A stretch of DNA of 64,000 nucleotides from CAUZWH01 sp965224275 (GCA_965224275.1 CBDCYR010000001.1:1-64000); one strand, 5' to 3'. Counted from the first letter of the stretch, positions 53,882 to 63,310 are shown. Numbers and translations are program-made. The notes: generated by a model from the letters alone, not told the origin.

Positions 53882-55464
53882 GGTTGGGCGATCGCGGAAA
53901 TCCCGGCGTATAGGATGCCCGCGAGAAACGCGGCACACGGAACCGTAATCAACCACGCAGCAACGATCGTTAGGAGGTGCGATCGGCGCACCAGTTGCCG
54001 ACGCCGACGCTTTTCAAGCTTTCGTTCGAGCTTGGCGGGCGGCAGTTCGTGCTCGGTCCGCAGGGCCGATTGCGCGCGGTCCTTTGAACGTCCTCGATTG
54101 GCGGAAATTTCGCGGAAAAATCCAACACCGAATACCGCGCCAACCGCGATATGCGTCGAACTTACCGGCAAACCCAGCGCCGAAGCCGCGATTACCGTAA
54201 GCGCCGCCGACAAGGCAACGCAGAAGGCTCTGGCCCGGTCCAGCCGGGTAATCTTTTCGCCAACCGTACGAATCAATTTTGGACCGAACAGAATTAGTCC
54301 AATCGAGATCCCGACAGCCCCGATCACCATCACCCAAAGAGGTATCTCGACCTTGGTCGCGATTTCACCCGAGGAAGCGACGCCAACGATGGCGGCTAGG
54401 GGGCCGACGGCGTTGGCCACGTCGTTCGAGCCGTGGGCAAACGACAACAACGCCGCCGAGCACACCAACGGAACCGTGAACAAACCACTGACTGCCTTGC
54501 GCCGATTCTCGAGATTTTGCGAAGCTCGGATTACCATCGGCCTCACCAGCGTATAGGTGGCAGCGAACGCTATCCCGCCGATCGCCGCAATCGTCATGGG
54601 GTCGGGCTTCCACACCCGTTTTAACCCTTTCATCACCAGATAGATCGAAAATGCGGTCGCCATCACGCTTACCAGTACAGGGATCCAGCGTCGCGCCGCC
54701 GCGATCCGGTCGTCTCTATCGAGAATGTTGATTTTGACGAAGGCGAAGAACGCCGCGGCGATGAGGCCGCCAAGAACCGGCGAAATCACCCAACTGGCGG
54801 CTATCTTGCTCATCGTTGGCCAGTTGACGGCTTGAATACCAATTGCAGCGACGCCGGCGCCGAGCACGCCGCCAACGATCGCGTGGGTCGTTGAAACCGG
54901 CGCCCCAACATACGTCGCCAAGTTGAGCCATAGCGCCGCCGCGAGAAGCGCTGCAGCCATGGCCCACACAAAGGTCTCTGGGTCGGTTATCCCGGAGGGA
55001 TCAATAATCCCTTTGGAGATCGTCGCGACCACATCACCGCCCGCGATAATTGCCCCGGCAGCTTCAAAGATGGCTGCTATGGCCAAAGCACCCACTAGCG
55101 TCAGAGCTCGTGAGCCAACCGCTGGGCCGACGTTGTTGGCAACGTCATTGGCGCCGATATTGAGCGCCATATAGCCGCCCAAAACGCCCGCAATAATCAG
55201 GAACAAGGACCGATCAGCTGAACCGGACTGCAACGCAGTGAATATCAGCACCGCAATAAGAAACAACAGGCCGAGGCCAAGGCCTGCTAACCCGCGGCCG
55301 GCTTCCAGCGTTGCCGCCTCTAGGCGGACGATCTTTTTTAGGTCTTTGTCGAGCGAACGCGCGCGCAAATCGGATTTTCCCGCGGTTTTTGCCGCCTGCG
55401 TAGTATCCGAATCGGGAGCGGTGGGACCGGCAATAGTCGGACCGGGCACATCCGGATTGCTCAA
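53878..55464 (-). CDS. PiT-family inorganic phosphate transporter
   Basis: The 528-residue protein has the two PiT signatures, GANDVANNVGPAVGSRALTL in the first half and HGSNDVANAVGPLAAIVG in the second, with ten or more helices and VGAPVSTTHAIVGGVLGAGV. The N-terminal 40 residues are charged, and a charged loop (RGRSKDRAQSALRTEHELPP) sits before the last helix. It imports phosphate with protons or sodium. Its stop lies within the palindrome at 53860-53881. Confidence 0.94.
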   Translation of the reverse strand: MSNPDVPGPTIAGPTAPDSDTTQAAKTAGKSDLRARSLDKDLKKIVRLEAATLEAGRGLAGLGLGLLFLIAVLIFTALQSGSADRSLFLIIAGVLGGYMALNIGANDVANNVGPAVGSRALTLVGALAIAAIFEAAGAIIAGGDVVATISKGIIDPSGITDPETFVWAMAAALLAAALWLNLATYVGAPVSTTHAIVGGVLGAGVAAIGIQAVNWPTMSKIAASWVISPVLGGLIAAAFFAFVKINILDRDDRIAAARRWIPVLVSVMATAFSIYLVMKGLKRVWKPDPMTIAAIGGIAFAATYTLVRPMVIRASQNLENRRKAVSGLFTVPLVCSAALLSFAHGSNDVANAVGPLAAIVGVASSGEIATKVEIPLWVMVIGAVGISIGLILFGPKLIRTVGEKITRLDRARAFCVALSAALTVIAASALGLPVSSTHIAVGAVFGVGFFREISANRGRSKDRAQSALRTEHELPPAKLERKLEKRRRRQLVRRSHLLTIVAAWLITVPCAAFLAGILYAGISAIAQP

Positions 55465-55622
55465 GAATCTTACCTGTTACCGAGGGTCACAACCGCGGCC
55501 GCACCATAGCGCCCCGCCCCGCCCATGCAAGCGCTTTTTCGCGCCCCGCCATAACGTCGCATGCGGTATCCTCGGCCCTCAATTCAGCCCACAAATTTGC
55601 ACAGCATAAAGGCCGCTCCTGC

Positions 55623-56390
55623 ATGACATCAGATCTCTTTTCGCTCGACGGACGTGTGGCCCTGGTGACGGGCTCATCGCGTGGCCTGGGGCAGAGTTTA
55701 GCCGAAGCCCTGGCCCAGGCAGGTGCCCATGTCGTGCTGAACGGCCGCGATGAGGCGGCCCTGGCAAGCAACGAGAAGCGCTTTTCCGATGCCGGTCTGT
55801 CGGTATCAACTTGCCCCTTCGACGTGACCGACGAGGCAGCCTCGATTGACGCGGTTGCTGGCATCGCCGAACAGCACGGCCGGCTCGATATTCTGGTAAA
55901 CAATGCCGGGCTCGCCCGGCGATCACCACTCGAAGAATACCCGACCGAAGATTGGCGTTATGTAATGGACGTCAATCTCAATTCCTGCTTCTACCTGGCA
56001 CGTGAGGCAGCCAAACCAATGCTGAAAGCCGGATACGGCCGAATAATCGGGATTGCTTCGATCGCATCGTTTATTGCTCGCCCGCTTCTTGGCCCCTACG
56101 TCGCCTCCAAACACGCGCTCGCAGGCTTGACGAAAACACTGGCGGTCGAATTTGGCGAACGTGGTGTTACCGCGAACGCAATCGCGCCGGGTTACTTCGC
56201 AACCGAAATGACCCAACATCTCGCCGACGACCCCGTGTTCGATGGCTGGCTAAAGGGACGAACGCCAATGCGCCGCTGGGGTAAACCTGAAGAGCTCGGC
56301 GGTGCCCTGGTTTATCTGGCATCGCCGGCAAGCTCGTATGTCAACGGCCATGTGCTGGTTGTCGACGGTGGTATGACCGCGTCGATGTGA
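55623..56390 (+). CDS. short-chain dehydrogenase/reductase
   Basis: The 255-residue classical SDR has VTGSSRGLGQSLAEALAQAG, LVNNAGLARRSPLEEY, catalytic Ser in IGIASIASFIARP, Tyr/Lys in GPYVASKHALAG and the C-terminal NGHVLVVDGGMT. Wording around residues 88-105 resembles gluconate 5-dehydrogenase-like SDRs. A Rieske oxygenase follows by 28 bp, so the pair may oxidise and dehydrogenate one substrate. Confidence 0.93.
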   Translation: MTSDLFSLDGRVALVTGSSRGLGQSLAEALAQAGAHVVLNGRDEAALASNEKRFSDAGLSVSTCPFDVTDEAASIDAVAGIAEQHGRLDILVNNAGLARRSPLEEYPTEDWRYVMDVNLNSCFYLAREAAKPMLKAGYGRIIGIASIASFIARPLLGPYVASKHALAGLTKTLAVEFGERGVTANAIAPGYFATEMTQHLADDPVFDGWLKGRTPMRRWGKPEELGGALVYLASPASSYVNGHVLVVDGGMTASM

Positions 56391-56418
56391 ACCCAAACAC
56401 GCCTCGGAGGGCAGTCTC

Positions 56419-57539
56419 ATGGATCTCGCAACCGACCTCGCCGGTATTCGTCGCCCGATCAACCAGGCGACCCACGTACCCGGTCACTTTTATGCCGCTG
56501 ACGATGTCTACGCGCTCGAAAAAGAAAAGATCTTCATGCGCGACTGGATGCTGGTGGCGCGCGAGGAAGAACTGGAGAGGCCCGGCGATTTTCTAACGCT
56601 GCGACTGCTTGGCGAACCGGTTGTGATAACCCGCGGCAAAGCTGGTGAGCTCAGTGCATTCGCCAACGTTTGCGCGCACCGCGGTGTCGAGGTTGCATCG
56701 GGAAGCGGCAATACCGAAGAATTTTCGTGTCCCTATCACGGCTGGCTTTATGACCTCGAAGGCCGGTTGATAGGTGCGCCCTATATGAAAGAAGCCGAAG
56801 GGTTCGATCCGGCTTCGTGCCGCTTGAAACCCGTGCGAGTTGGAACCTGGCGAGGCAACGTCTTCGTGTGCCTCGATCCCGATGCGGGTCCGCTGGATAA
56901 GTTTGTCGCGCGTTTCGAGAACGATTTCGCGTTCCTGCATCCCGAGAAGTGTCGATTGTCGAAACGGTTGGAGTGGGAGTTCGACTGCAACTGGAAACTG
57001 GTGGTGGAAAACGTGGTCGACCGGTACCACGTTGGAACACTTCACGCCGATTCATTTGGCGGTGATACGTCAGTCGAAGATGCCAACATTGAATTGTTCG
57101 ACGACGGCGGCGTTCGTCTCGACAATCGTGCGCCGCCGATGACGCCCGGCGGCAAATCCCTGTTCGGAAACTTGCCCTGGCTCGCTGACCGGCCGGCGAA
57201 CTTCTCGACGATCGGAATCATGCAGCCCAATTTCTGCTTCGTCGCCCGCAGCGATCAGATTCGCGAACTGGTGGTATGGCCGCTCGGACCAAACCGCTGC
57301 CACGTGATTATGTACAGCCTGTTCCCGGAAGAGTATTTCGGCCGACCCGACTTTGCGGAGCGGGCCGGCACCTACCACGACTACCTCGACATGGTCCTGG
57401 AGGAAGACCGGACGATGCTTTTAAGTCATTGCAAAACGCGATGACCACGCGCAGCTATCAACCCGGCCGCCTGGCCTGGTTGGAAAACGCGATACATCAC
57501 TTGATCAACGGGGTGGCTGACCGCCTCGCGGCACCTTAG
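56419..57539 (+). CDS. Rieske oxygenase alpha subunit with a frameshift near its 3' end
   Basis: The Rieske motif is CAHRGVEVASG then CPYHGWLYDLEG, and the iron site is NVVDRYHVGTLH. The first frame stops at 57444 after DRTMLLSHCKTR, giving 341 residues, but the expected family C-terminus (KSLQNAMTTRSYQPGRLAWL, as in the oxygenase at 7737) continues in another frame to 57539. The shift is at the t-run near 57419-57423. It is either a true mutation or a base-calling error; a canonical slippery heptamer is not present. The final TAG is the first bases of the element at 57537. Confidence 0.85.
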
Positions 57540-57827
57540 TGGATGGAATCCAACATATGGTACCCATACGATCGCGTATCCCGGTAGCTCGGCAGGAGGA
57601 AGCCCGCAGGCGATGCCCCAAAGGACCGTTGGGCATCGTCGAGGGGTTTCGACGCACCGAGGGGCCGGGATAGGCGACCCACAGGGCGGCTTGCCGAGGC
57701 CGCCGGCCGCGTTACGCAAAGCTTCCGATGCCCAACGGTCCCATGGGGCATCGCCACGCTTCGCGCACCTAACCGGCGAACTCGGCAAACCGTCGTATGG
57801 GCACCATATGTTGGATTTCATCCACTA
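57537..57827. repeat. 291-bp nested inverted-repeat element
   Basis: Outer arms 57537-57571 and 57793-57827 are 35-bp inverted repeats with two mismatches, and each end starts tagtggatg, the arm of the palindrome family. Inside, 57611-57638 and 57726-57753 form a second 28-bp inverted pair with two mismatches, each itself partly palindromic (cgatgccc...gggcatcg). No credible gene lies within. It fills the gap between the Rieske gene and the convergent NTF2-like gene, and looks like a non-autonomous mobile or structured-RNA element. Confidence 0.85.
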
Positions 57828-57855
57828 GGCGGGCAGTATTTCGGCGAGCTCTATT

Positions 57856-58230
57856 TTATTTGGGTCGCTGCGGGCCTGAGTAAACGGCGATGCGGGTGAT
57901 CTTTCCGTTTTCGATGGTGAAAAAGTCGGCGACTTCGTCAATAAAATCAGCGTGATGCGCCTGGATCTCCACTGCAACGCGGTTCCCAACCACCATCATT
58001 TCACCTGGATGCGGATCGGCGCCGCCCCACGCGTCGAGGAGTTTGCCGTAGAACGCGACGATATTGTCGGCACCGGTCATACGCCCGGTCGGCAACCAAT
58101 CATCGAGGGGCCGGCACACCATCTCGGCATCATCGGCGAACAGCGAACGTAATGCGGCTAAGTCCCCGGCTCGCACAGCGCGCGTGTAGGCTTCGGCGAC
58201 TTCGGCCGGCGATTTAGGTGCATCCGTCAT
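57856..58230 (-). CDS. SnoaL/NTF2-like small protein
   Basis: The 124-residue protein has the NTF2-like cone-fold pattern: SPAEVAEAYTRAVRAGDLAA, LRSLFADDAEMVCRPLDDW, GADNIVAFYGKLLDAWGG and a beta-rich tail (FFTIENGKITRIAVY). Members are isomerases, hydratases or non-catalytic accessory subunits, including dioxygenase beta subunits. It is the last gene of the leftward operon, 41 bp after the DRE-TIM-like gene. Confidence 0.85.
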   Translation of the reverse strand: MTDAPKSPAEVAEAYTRAVRAGDLAALRSLFADDAEMVCRPLDDWLPTGRMTGADNIVAFYGKLLDAWGGADPHPGEMMVVGNRVAVEIQAHHADFIDEVADFFTIENGKITRIAVYSGPQRPK

Positions 58231-58271
58231 GGGCGTCTGGGCCCGATATCTGCTGGTTAAGTGTGAGCGCT

Positions 58272-59615
58272 TCAGTCAGCGGCGACACGATCGCGGCCGC
58301 TAATCCGGCGTTGTGCGGCGTCGACGAGTTTGCCGAGCTCGTCCGGTTCATCGAACACGGTTCGTTGACCGGCGATGTTGGCCTCGGCCATGAGGATACG
58401 GATCTCGCGTATGAATGCTTTGTCGCCGTAGAGACTTTTGGGATAGCCGAGTTGGCGCAGCCTTTTGCTAATCGCCCACGGGCTACTATGGGCTGGGGTA
58501 ATGCGGTAGCCGGGCTGTCGCCCGATCCGCTTGGGATCGAGATCACAGGGTTGGTCGGTTTGCAAAAAGCCATCGTCGATATAGCGATAGGCGCGCTCGC
58601 CGATGACGGGGTGGTCTTTGTGAATGGGTTCTCCCATGTGGATATGGGCCATGCGATCGGCAATGTCGGACAAGCGTTTGAATCGATACATTTTCTCGAC
58701 ATGGGGATTGCCGGCCCGAGCAAGATTACTGAGTAGCATCAGCGAAGAACCATGCGCCCCTTGCGCGGCGTGCGGCGTAAACCCGGCCCACACGCCATCT
58801 GCACCGGCGAGCACCGCCTCAATCACAGTCGCGTCTTCCATGCCGTTGCCCGAATGCGGGTGCACGAGGATGACCCGTTCCGCAGGCGTGTAACGGCGAA
58901 TGACCTTAATCAATTCGGCGGTCTGAAACGGGAAATGAGTTCCCCGGACATCTTCAAATATCACCGCATCAACCGGCAGCGAGCGCAGTAACTTCAGTGA
59001 TTGAACGACAATCTCGGGATCTTCGTCCCAGGCATCGAAAATATCGAGGAACCGGGCATAGATCCGGCCGCGCCGTTTGCCCCGTTTGGGAAGCGCAGAA
59101 TCGCGGAGGTGGGCGACGCTTTGAACGATATCGCGGAACAGGTCGTCGTAGCTTCGCCCATCCCCCGCCAACGTCTTGGGCCGGATTTCCATCAGCATCA
59201 GCACATTGGGGATGCCGATCTCGGCGATGCGCTGCATTCCGTAACTCGGCTTGATTGGCTTATCTACCTGCGTCTTCACCACCATGACGTTGGAAAAATA
59301 ACCATCCATGCTGTCGCCGGAATCCTTGAGATAGCTGGCGAACACCTCATCGATATTGACGAAGTTGAAGAAACTCGAAATCGCGATGTCGGTGAAACCA
59401 AACTCTTTCGCCAGCTTGAGCAACTCTTTCTTGTCGTCGAGGGTGTGCCCATAAGCAGCCGGCAAACTTCCCTCTCGGCATGACAGGTCGATGATATGGG
59501 GCACGACGTCACGAAGGCGCGAGAATTTTTGGTCCAGTCGTCGATTGCTCGCTGTGATTACCCGCCGATCTCCATCGGTGAGCTTCGTCGATCGACCAAG
59601 ATTTGGTATTTTCAT
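58272..59615 (-). CDS. DRE-TIM-like (HMG-CoA lyase/IPMS superfamily) protein, divergent
   Basis: The 447-residue protein shows a TIM-barrel start HIIDLSCREGSLPAAYGHT, comparable with the D-x-T-x-R-D-G of HMG-CoA lyase and isopropylmalate synthase but with Glu for the metal-binding Asp. Later it has VILVHPHSGNGMEDATVIEA with the HxH metal pair, and GADGVWAGFTPHAAQGAHGS, analogous to the closing loop. It could catalyse a Claisen condensation or retro-aldol cleavage, but the substrate is unknown. It follows the desaturase by 24 bp. Confidence 0.75.
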   Translation of the reverse strand: MKIPNLGRSTKLTDGDRRVITASNRRLDQKFSRLRDVVPHIIDLSCREGSLPAAYGHTLDDKKELLKLAKEFGFTDIAISSFFNFVNIDEVFASYLKDSGDSMDGYFSNVMVVKTQVDKPIKPSYGMQRIAEIGIPNVLMLMEIRPKTLAGDGRSYDDLFRDIVQSVAHLRDSALPKRGKRRGRIYARFLDIFDAWDEDPEIVVQSLKLLRSLPVDAVIFEDVRGTHFPFQTAELIKVIRRYTPAERVILVHPHSGNGMEDATVIEAVLAGADGVWAGFTPHAAQGAHGSSLMLLSNLARAGNPHVEKMYRFKRLSDIADRMAHIHMGEPIHKDHPVIGERAYRYIDDGFLQTDQPCDLDPKRIGRQPGYRITPAHSSPWAISKRLRQLGYPKSLYGDKAFIREIRILMAEANIAGQRTVFDEPDELGKLVDAAQRRISGRDRVAAD

Positions 59616-59639
59616 AGGATCGCGAACTCCATGGATTGG

Positions 59640-60617
59640 TTAGCTCGCCGATGATGCGTTGGCGTCGTTGTGGCGTGCATTTTCGATGTGGAACCGCACC
59701 GTATCGATGTAGCCGTGTCTCAGTTCGACAATATTGGGCTCGATCAATCGGTGAAGCCCCGGCAAAGCGTGGAACGGCACCTGAGGGATCGCGTGATGCG
59801 CGGTGTGAAGAGCCATATTCCACGAAAGCCACCGAAGCGGCGCCGAGGTCAAAACGGTGCGTGTGTTGACCAGCATGTCTTCGGTGCGTGCGCAGCCGAC
59901 ATGTTCCGACATGCGGACAATCCTCTCGATAGGCTCTCCAACCAAACGCGGTATCAGCCAAAAGATGGCGACAGCCCACGTCTCCAATAAGACCGAGCCT
60001 AACGCCAACGCGGCGTAGACGGCCAAGAAAGCGAGCGCGTCGATTTGCACGCGTCGGTACGCACTCTCCGGCACGCTCCGCGCCGTCAACGGCGTTACCC
60101 GTCCAAAGGCGTGGAGAAACAGATTTCCAAGTAGCCCCCTAAAGTACGGGATCGAGGACGCATAGAAGAGGTAGCCCATAAACCGCTCGCCGATCGGGAT
60201 CATCTGCGGGTCACGATCGATATTCTGGGTGTAGGTGTGGTGGTCGGCGTGTTCGTATTGGAACGCGGTCGGCGGGAGCATCAGGATGAGACCGGTCACC
60301 CACTTCAGCGCTTTATTCAACGATCGAGATGCAAACGGGGTCCCGTGGATGGCTTCGTGGTAGGGCGCGAACAGATGGGAAATGATCGTTCCATGGAGAA
60401 ATGTGGCCGGGACCACCCACCAGGTTCCGAGGGCCGACCACAACACATAACCTGTAACTAGCAGCAACCCTGTATGAACACCGGCAAACAGCAAGCCTGG
60501 ACCATTGCGCCGTTTCGTTAGTGGACCGATGTTGTCTTTGCTGACGATCTTGCGCACTTCGCGCGACGCTTGAATCGTCGTCTGTGTCTGATCGTCTGGT
60601 ATAGCGACGTCGTTCAC
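59640..60617 (-). CDS. membrane fatty-acid-desaturase-type di-iron oxygenase
   Basis: The 325-residue protein has the three His boxes of the desaturase/hydroxylase family: HLFAPYHEAIHGTPF, EHADHHTYTQNIDRD and HTAHHAIPQVPFHALPGLHR, set among four hydrophobic helices (LFAGVHTGLLLVTGYVLWSA, WVTGLILMLPPTA, IDALAFLAVYAALALGSVLL). It uses two irons and O2 to desaturate or hydroxylate an alkyl chain in the inner membrane. It lies in an operon with a Rieske oxygenase. Confidence 0.9.
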   Translation of the reverse strand: MNDVAIPDDQTQTTIQASREVRKIVSKDNIGPLTKRRNGPGLLFAGVHTGLLLVTGYVLWSALGTWWVVPATFLHGTIISHLFAPYHEAIHGTPFASRSLNKALKWVTGLILMLPPTAFQYEHADHHTYTQNIDRDPQMIPIGERFMGYLFYASSIPYFRGLLGNLFLHAFGRVTPLTARSVPESAYRRVQIDALAFLAVYAALALGSVLLETWAVAIFWLIPRLVGEPIERIVRMSEHVGCARTEDMLVNTRTVLTSAPLRWLSWNMALHTAHHAIPQVPFHALPGLHRLIEPNIVELRHGYIDTVRFHIENARHNDANASSAS

Positions 60618-60679
60618 GGCATGTCCTCCACCACGACTCTTACCAGAAAAACGCCCCGCCGCTCCAGGTCGCGCGACCT

Positions 60680-62047
60680 TCAGGCACGTCTCGAGAGCTT
60701 TCCGATTTCTTCCTTAATGTGACGGTCGCGTTCGGAACCGGTGAACGCGTCACCAGATAGAATTGCGGCGAGGACATCGCGGCCCAGCTCACGGAGCAGC
60801 TCGGTATCGTCAATACCGGTCTCAGCCGGAACATGGAGAATCGTGTCGTGGGAATGAGTCGGAATCACACGACGGTCGTGGGTTCCGCGATCGGCGGCGC
60901 CGTTCGAATGGAGCCGGCCCTCGATCGCTTTCCGGATGAGTTGGCGGTGCATGGCGACGCCGCGATCGGTGGCGCCGAGATGTTCCAAGGCGTGGATTGC
61001 GATCGGCCGCTGCGAACATTGCGCTTCCCAATCTCCGGGATCGCGCTGCCGTTCTTCGTAAGTGCGATCACCCGATTGCCCGGGGAAATCGACACTATCT
61101 CTGCCGCAGAGGTCTTCGCGCCCGATACCTTCGGGATCGACCGTTTCGTTGAAGTGGCGCCAGCCGATCGCCATCGTGGTGACATCATCGACCGGCACGT
61201 CCCATCGGCTGAGGCTGACCCGCGAGAAGTAACGCTCGGCGCGAGCCTCCTCCCATAGCGACCCGGTTTGAACCAGGTTGGGAAGGATGATTTCTCCGCT
61301 CCGCACCCAAACCATCTCGCCGACCCGTCGAGCGGTGATGTAATGTATCGAGTCACCGCATTCATGGAATTCGTAGGTCGGGATCTCACCCCAAGGTCCG
61401 CTCAGTTGAACATTGCCGACGACCGCGTGGAGATAGACCGCATGAATCGGATCCATCGCATTTTCCTGCACCTGTAGCCAATTGCAGGGCTGTGTGATGG
61501 CGTAAGGCACGAGCCTGTTGTCGGCGAGCTCGAAGGTGTCGAAGATCGGGAAGTCTGGCTGCTCGGCCGGTTTACCCAGATAGGCGAAGATCAAACCCTC
61601 GTATTCATGGGTTGGGTAAGCCGTGTGTTTTGTGTGGGCGGAGATTCCACTGCCCGAAGGCTCGCCGGGCGTCTCGAGGATCGTGCCGTCGGTATCGTAG
61701 AGCCAACCGTGGTAGCAACAGCGCAAGCCCCGCTCGCTAATAACACCGAACTCCAACGAGGTGCCGCGGTGCGAGCAATGACGATCCAGAAGCCCGATCG
61801 ATCCGGCTTGATCGCGATAGAGCACGAGATCTTCGCCGAGAATACGGACCGCCAACGGCAGGTCTGTAAGCTCGCCGGTCAAGGCGACCGGGTGCCAAAA
61901 ACGGCGAAAATACTCGCCACAACGAGTCCCGGGGCCGATTGCCGACAGCTCGCGATCGGGCGGTGGAATTTCGCTCGCAAGGTAGCCGCTATAGGGCGCG
62001 CGAAGGGTTGCGCCGTGCGTGACACCACCAACTTGATCGGCCGTCAT
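60680..62047 (-). CDS. Rieske oxygenase alpha subunit, phthalate-dioxygenase-like
   Basis: The 455-residue protein has the Rieske motif CSHRGTSLEFGV then CCYHGWLYDTDG and an iron site NAMDPIHAVYLH. The opening FRRFWHPVALTGELTDLPLA and KVxxxxDLVLYRD-type strand (VRILGEDLVLYRDQAG) match phthalate 4,5-dioxygenase-like single-subunit enzymes. The long C-terminal tail is Arg/Asp-rich. It is 6 nt downstream of the DUF1116 gene. Confidence 0.92.
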   Translation of the reverse strand: MTADQVGGVTHGATLRAPYSGYLASEIPPPDRELSAIGPGTRCGEYFRRFWHPVALTGELTDLPLAVRILGEDLVLYRDQAGSIGLLDRHCSHRGTSLEFGVISERGLRCCYHGWLYDTDGTILETPGEPSGSGISAHTKHTAYPTHEYEGLIFAYLGKPAEQPDFPIFDTFELADNRLVPYAITQPCNWLQVQENAMDPIHAVYLHAVVGNVQLSGPWGEIPTYEFHECGDSIHYITARRVGEMVWVRSGEIILPNLVQTGSLWEEARAERYFSRVSLSRWDVPVDDVTTMAIGWRHFNETVDPEGIGREDLCGRDSVDFPGQSGDRTYEERQRDPGDWEAQCSQRPIAIHALEHLGATDRGVAMHRQLIRKAIEGRLHSNGAADRGTHDRRVIPTHSHDTILHVPAETGIDDTELLRELGRDVLAAILSGDAFTGSERDRHIKEEIGKLSRRA

Positions 62048-62053
62048 CGCGGT

Positions 62054-63310
62054 TTAGTCCCCGAGTGCCATACAGGCAGCCGTATAGGGCGCTGTCGGTG
62101 GAACATAGACGCCACGCCCGAGCACGCCTTCGATCCCATCCTTGTGGACAACACCGAGGCTAATGATCGGCGCCAAATCCAACTCGCGGATCGCGCGTGT
62201 ACTCAACCCCACCCGTGGCGCCGGCGCCGAGAACGCGGAATGTTCGGCAACCAGAAGCTGACCGGCGCGTTCGCCGCCATCCGGCGGCAAAAACGCCTCC
62301 AATCCCTCGATTAGGTCGGTGGCGTAGTGGAACCACGTTAGCGCGCCCAGGCCCAATCCCTCGACCACGGCACTGTCGCCAATCGCACCGAGGCTGGTCT
62401 GTGCGCTGTGCCCCTCCTTGAGTTTTCCCTGGGGCGGCTCAGCGAGCGCCGTGAACCAACGACCTGGCAAGCCACCGATCTGCAGTCCGGTCTCCAACCC
62501 GTTGCCTGCCATCGCGGTCACCAGACCACAATCTGCCTCGCCGACCGCGGCGGACATGATGCATTTCGACGCTGCCATCCACAGATTCAGGAAGAACGGC
62601 GGCGAAGCGGCCAGAAAATCGTCGACCCCGTCGGTCGCAAGATCACCACCCAAACGGTTAGCCAGTTCGACGCGCAGGGCTTCGGTTGCTGCCGCGCATC
62701 GCCCATGACAATCATCACCATTGTGGAGCCCATGATCAGCCACCGGCACGAGGGCGATCGGTTTGGACAAACCCTTTTCCAGAACCGGTGCGAGCCGGTG
62801 GTTGAGCCACGTAACTTTGTCAAGAACGTCTTGCGTGCAGACACCAAACCGCATTGCCGCACCAGCACCACCATTGAGCGGCGCGTATGCCTGGCGCGAT
62901 CGATCGCCAAGATCTTCAACGACTTGAACCATCATCGATGGTGACACCACCGCGGCCAGCGGCGTCACCGTCGCGTGATCCTGGGCTGCTTCGAAGATTA
63001 CCTCGCCCGACCGAATCAGATCTGCGGCCGAGTCAAAATCCTCGGCCCAGCCTTCGAACGTCGCAGCGAGCACGGCCGAGTTGAATATTGGTGTCACCAC
63101 ATCCGAGACATCGTCGAACGGCGGTCCGGCATGCAGCAATGTTTTTGGCGCCAGCCCGATGGCGTCGCGCGCTGGCGCAATAGCGGTCCAAGCCGGCCTC
63201 ACGGCCAGCATTCGATCGACGCCTCGTTGATCGGCCTCGTGAAGCATTCGCGTACTCGCGGTTGCGGCCTCGGCGCTCGTTAACCTTCTGGAAGGAGCCA
63301 AGCCTCGCAA
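62054..63310 (-). CDS. DUF1116 (YlbE/AllG-like) protein
   Basis: The 418-residue frame overlaps the upstream gene by 31 bp; Met22 at 63247 may be the true start. DUF1116 marks are TAIAPARDAIGLAPKTLLHA, GPPFDD, YAPLNGGAGAAMRFG, CHGRCAAATEALRVEL, AMAGNGLETGLQIGGLPGRW and GVVHKDGIEGVLGRGVYVPP. E. coli YlbE of this family is a subunit of the oxamate carbamoyltransferase of allantoin breakdown, with FdrA as partner. No FdrA is seen here, so a different acyl or carbamoyl transfer is possible. Confidence 0.85.
   Translation of the reverse strand: MRGLAPSRRLTSAEAATASTRMLHEADQRGVDRMLAVRPAWTAIAPARDAIGLAPKTLLHAGPPFDDVSDVVTPIFNSAVLAATFEGWAEDFDSAADLIRSGEVIFEAAQDHATVTPLAAVVSPSMMVQVVEDLGDRSRQAYAPLNGGAGAAMRFGVCTQDVLDKVTWLNHRLAPVLEKGLSKPIALVPVADHGLHNGDDCHGRCAAATEALRVELANRLGGDLATDGVDDFLAASPPFFLNLWMAASKCIMSAAVGEADCGLVTAMAGNGLETGLQIGGLPGRWFTALAEPPQGKLKEGHSAQTSLGAIGDSAVVEGLGLGALTWFHYATDLIEGLEAFLPPDGGERAGQLLVAEHSAFSAPAPRVGLSTRAIRELDLAPIISLGVVHKDGIEGVLGRGVYVPPTAPYTAACMALGD

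Noticed and set aside
57412..57430. Programmed -1 frameshift in the Rieske gene
   Set aside because: The sequence lacks a canonical X-XXY-YYZ slippery heptamer in frame; a mutation or read error is simpler.
57420..57830. Several short frames on both strands within the nested inverted repeat
   Set aside because: Their similar peptides on opposite strands (for example GHHMLD endings) are an automatic result of the inverted repeat, not evidence of genes.
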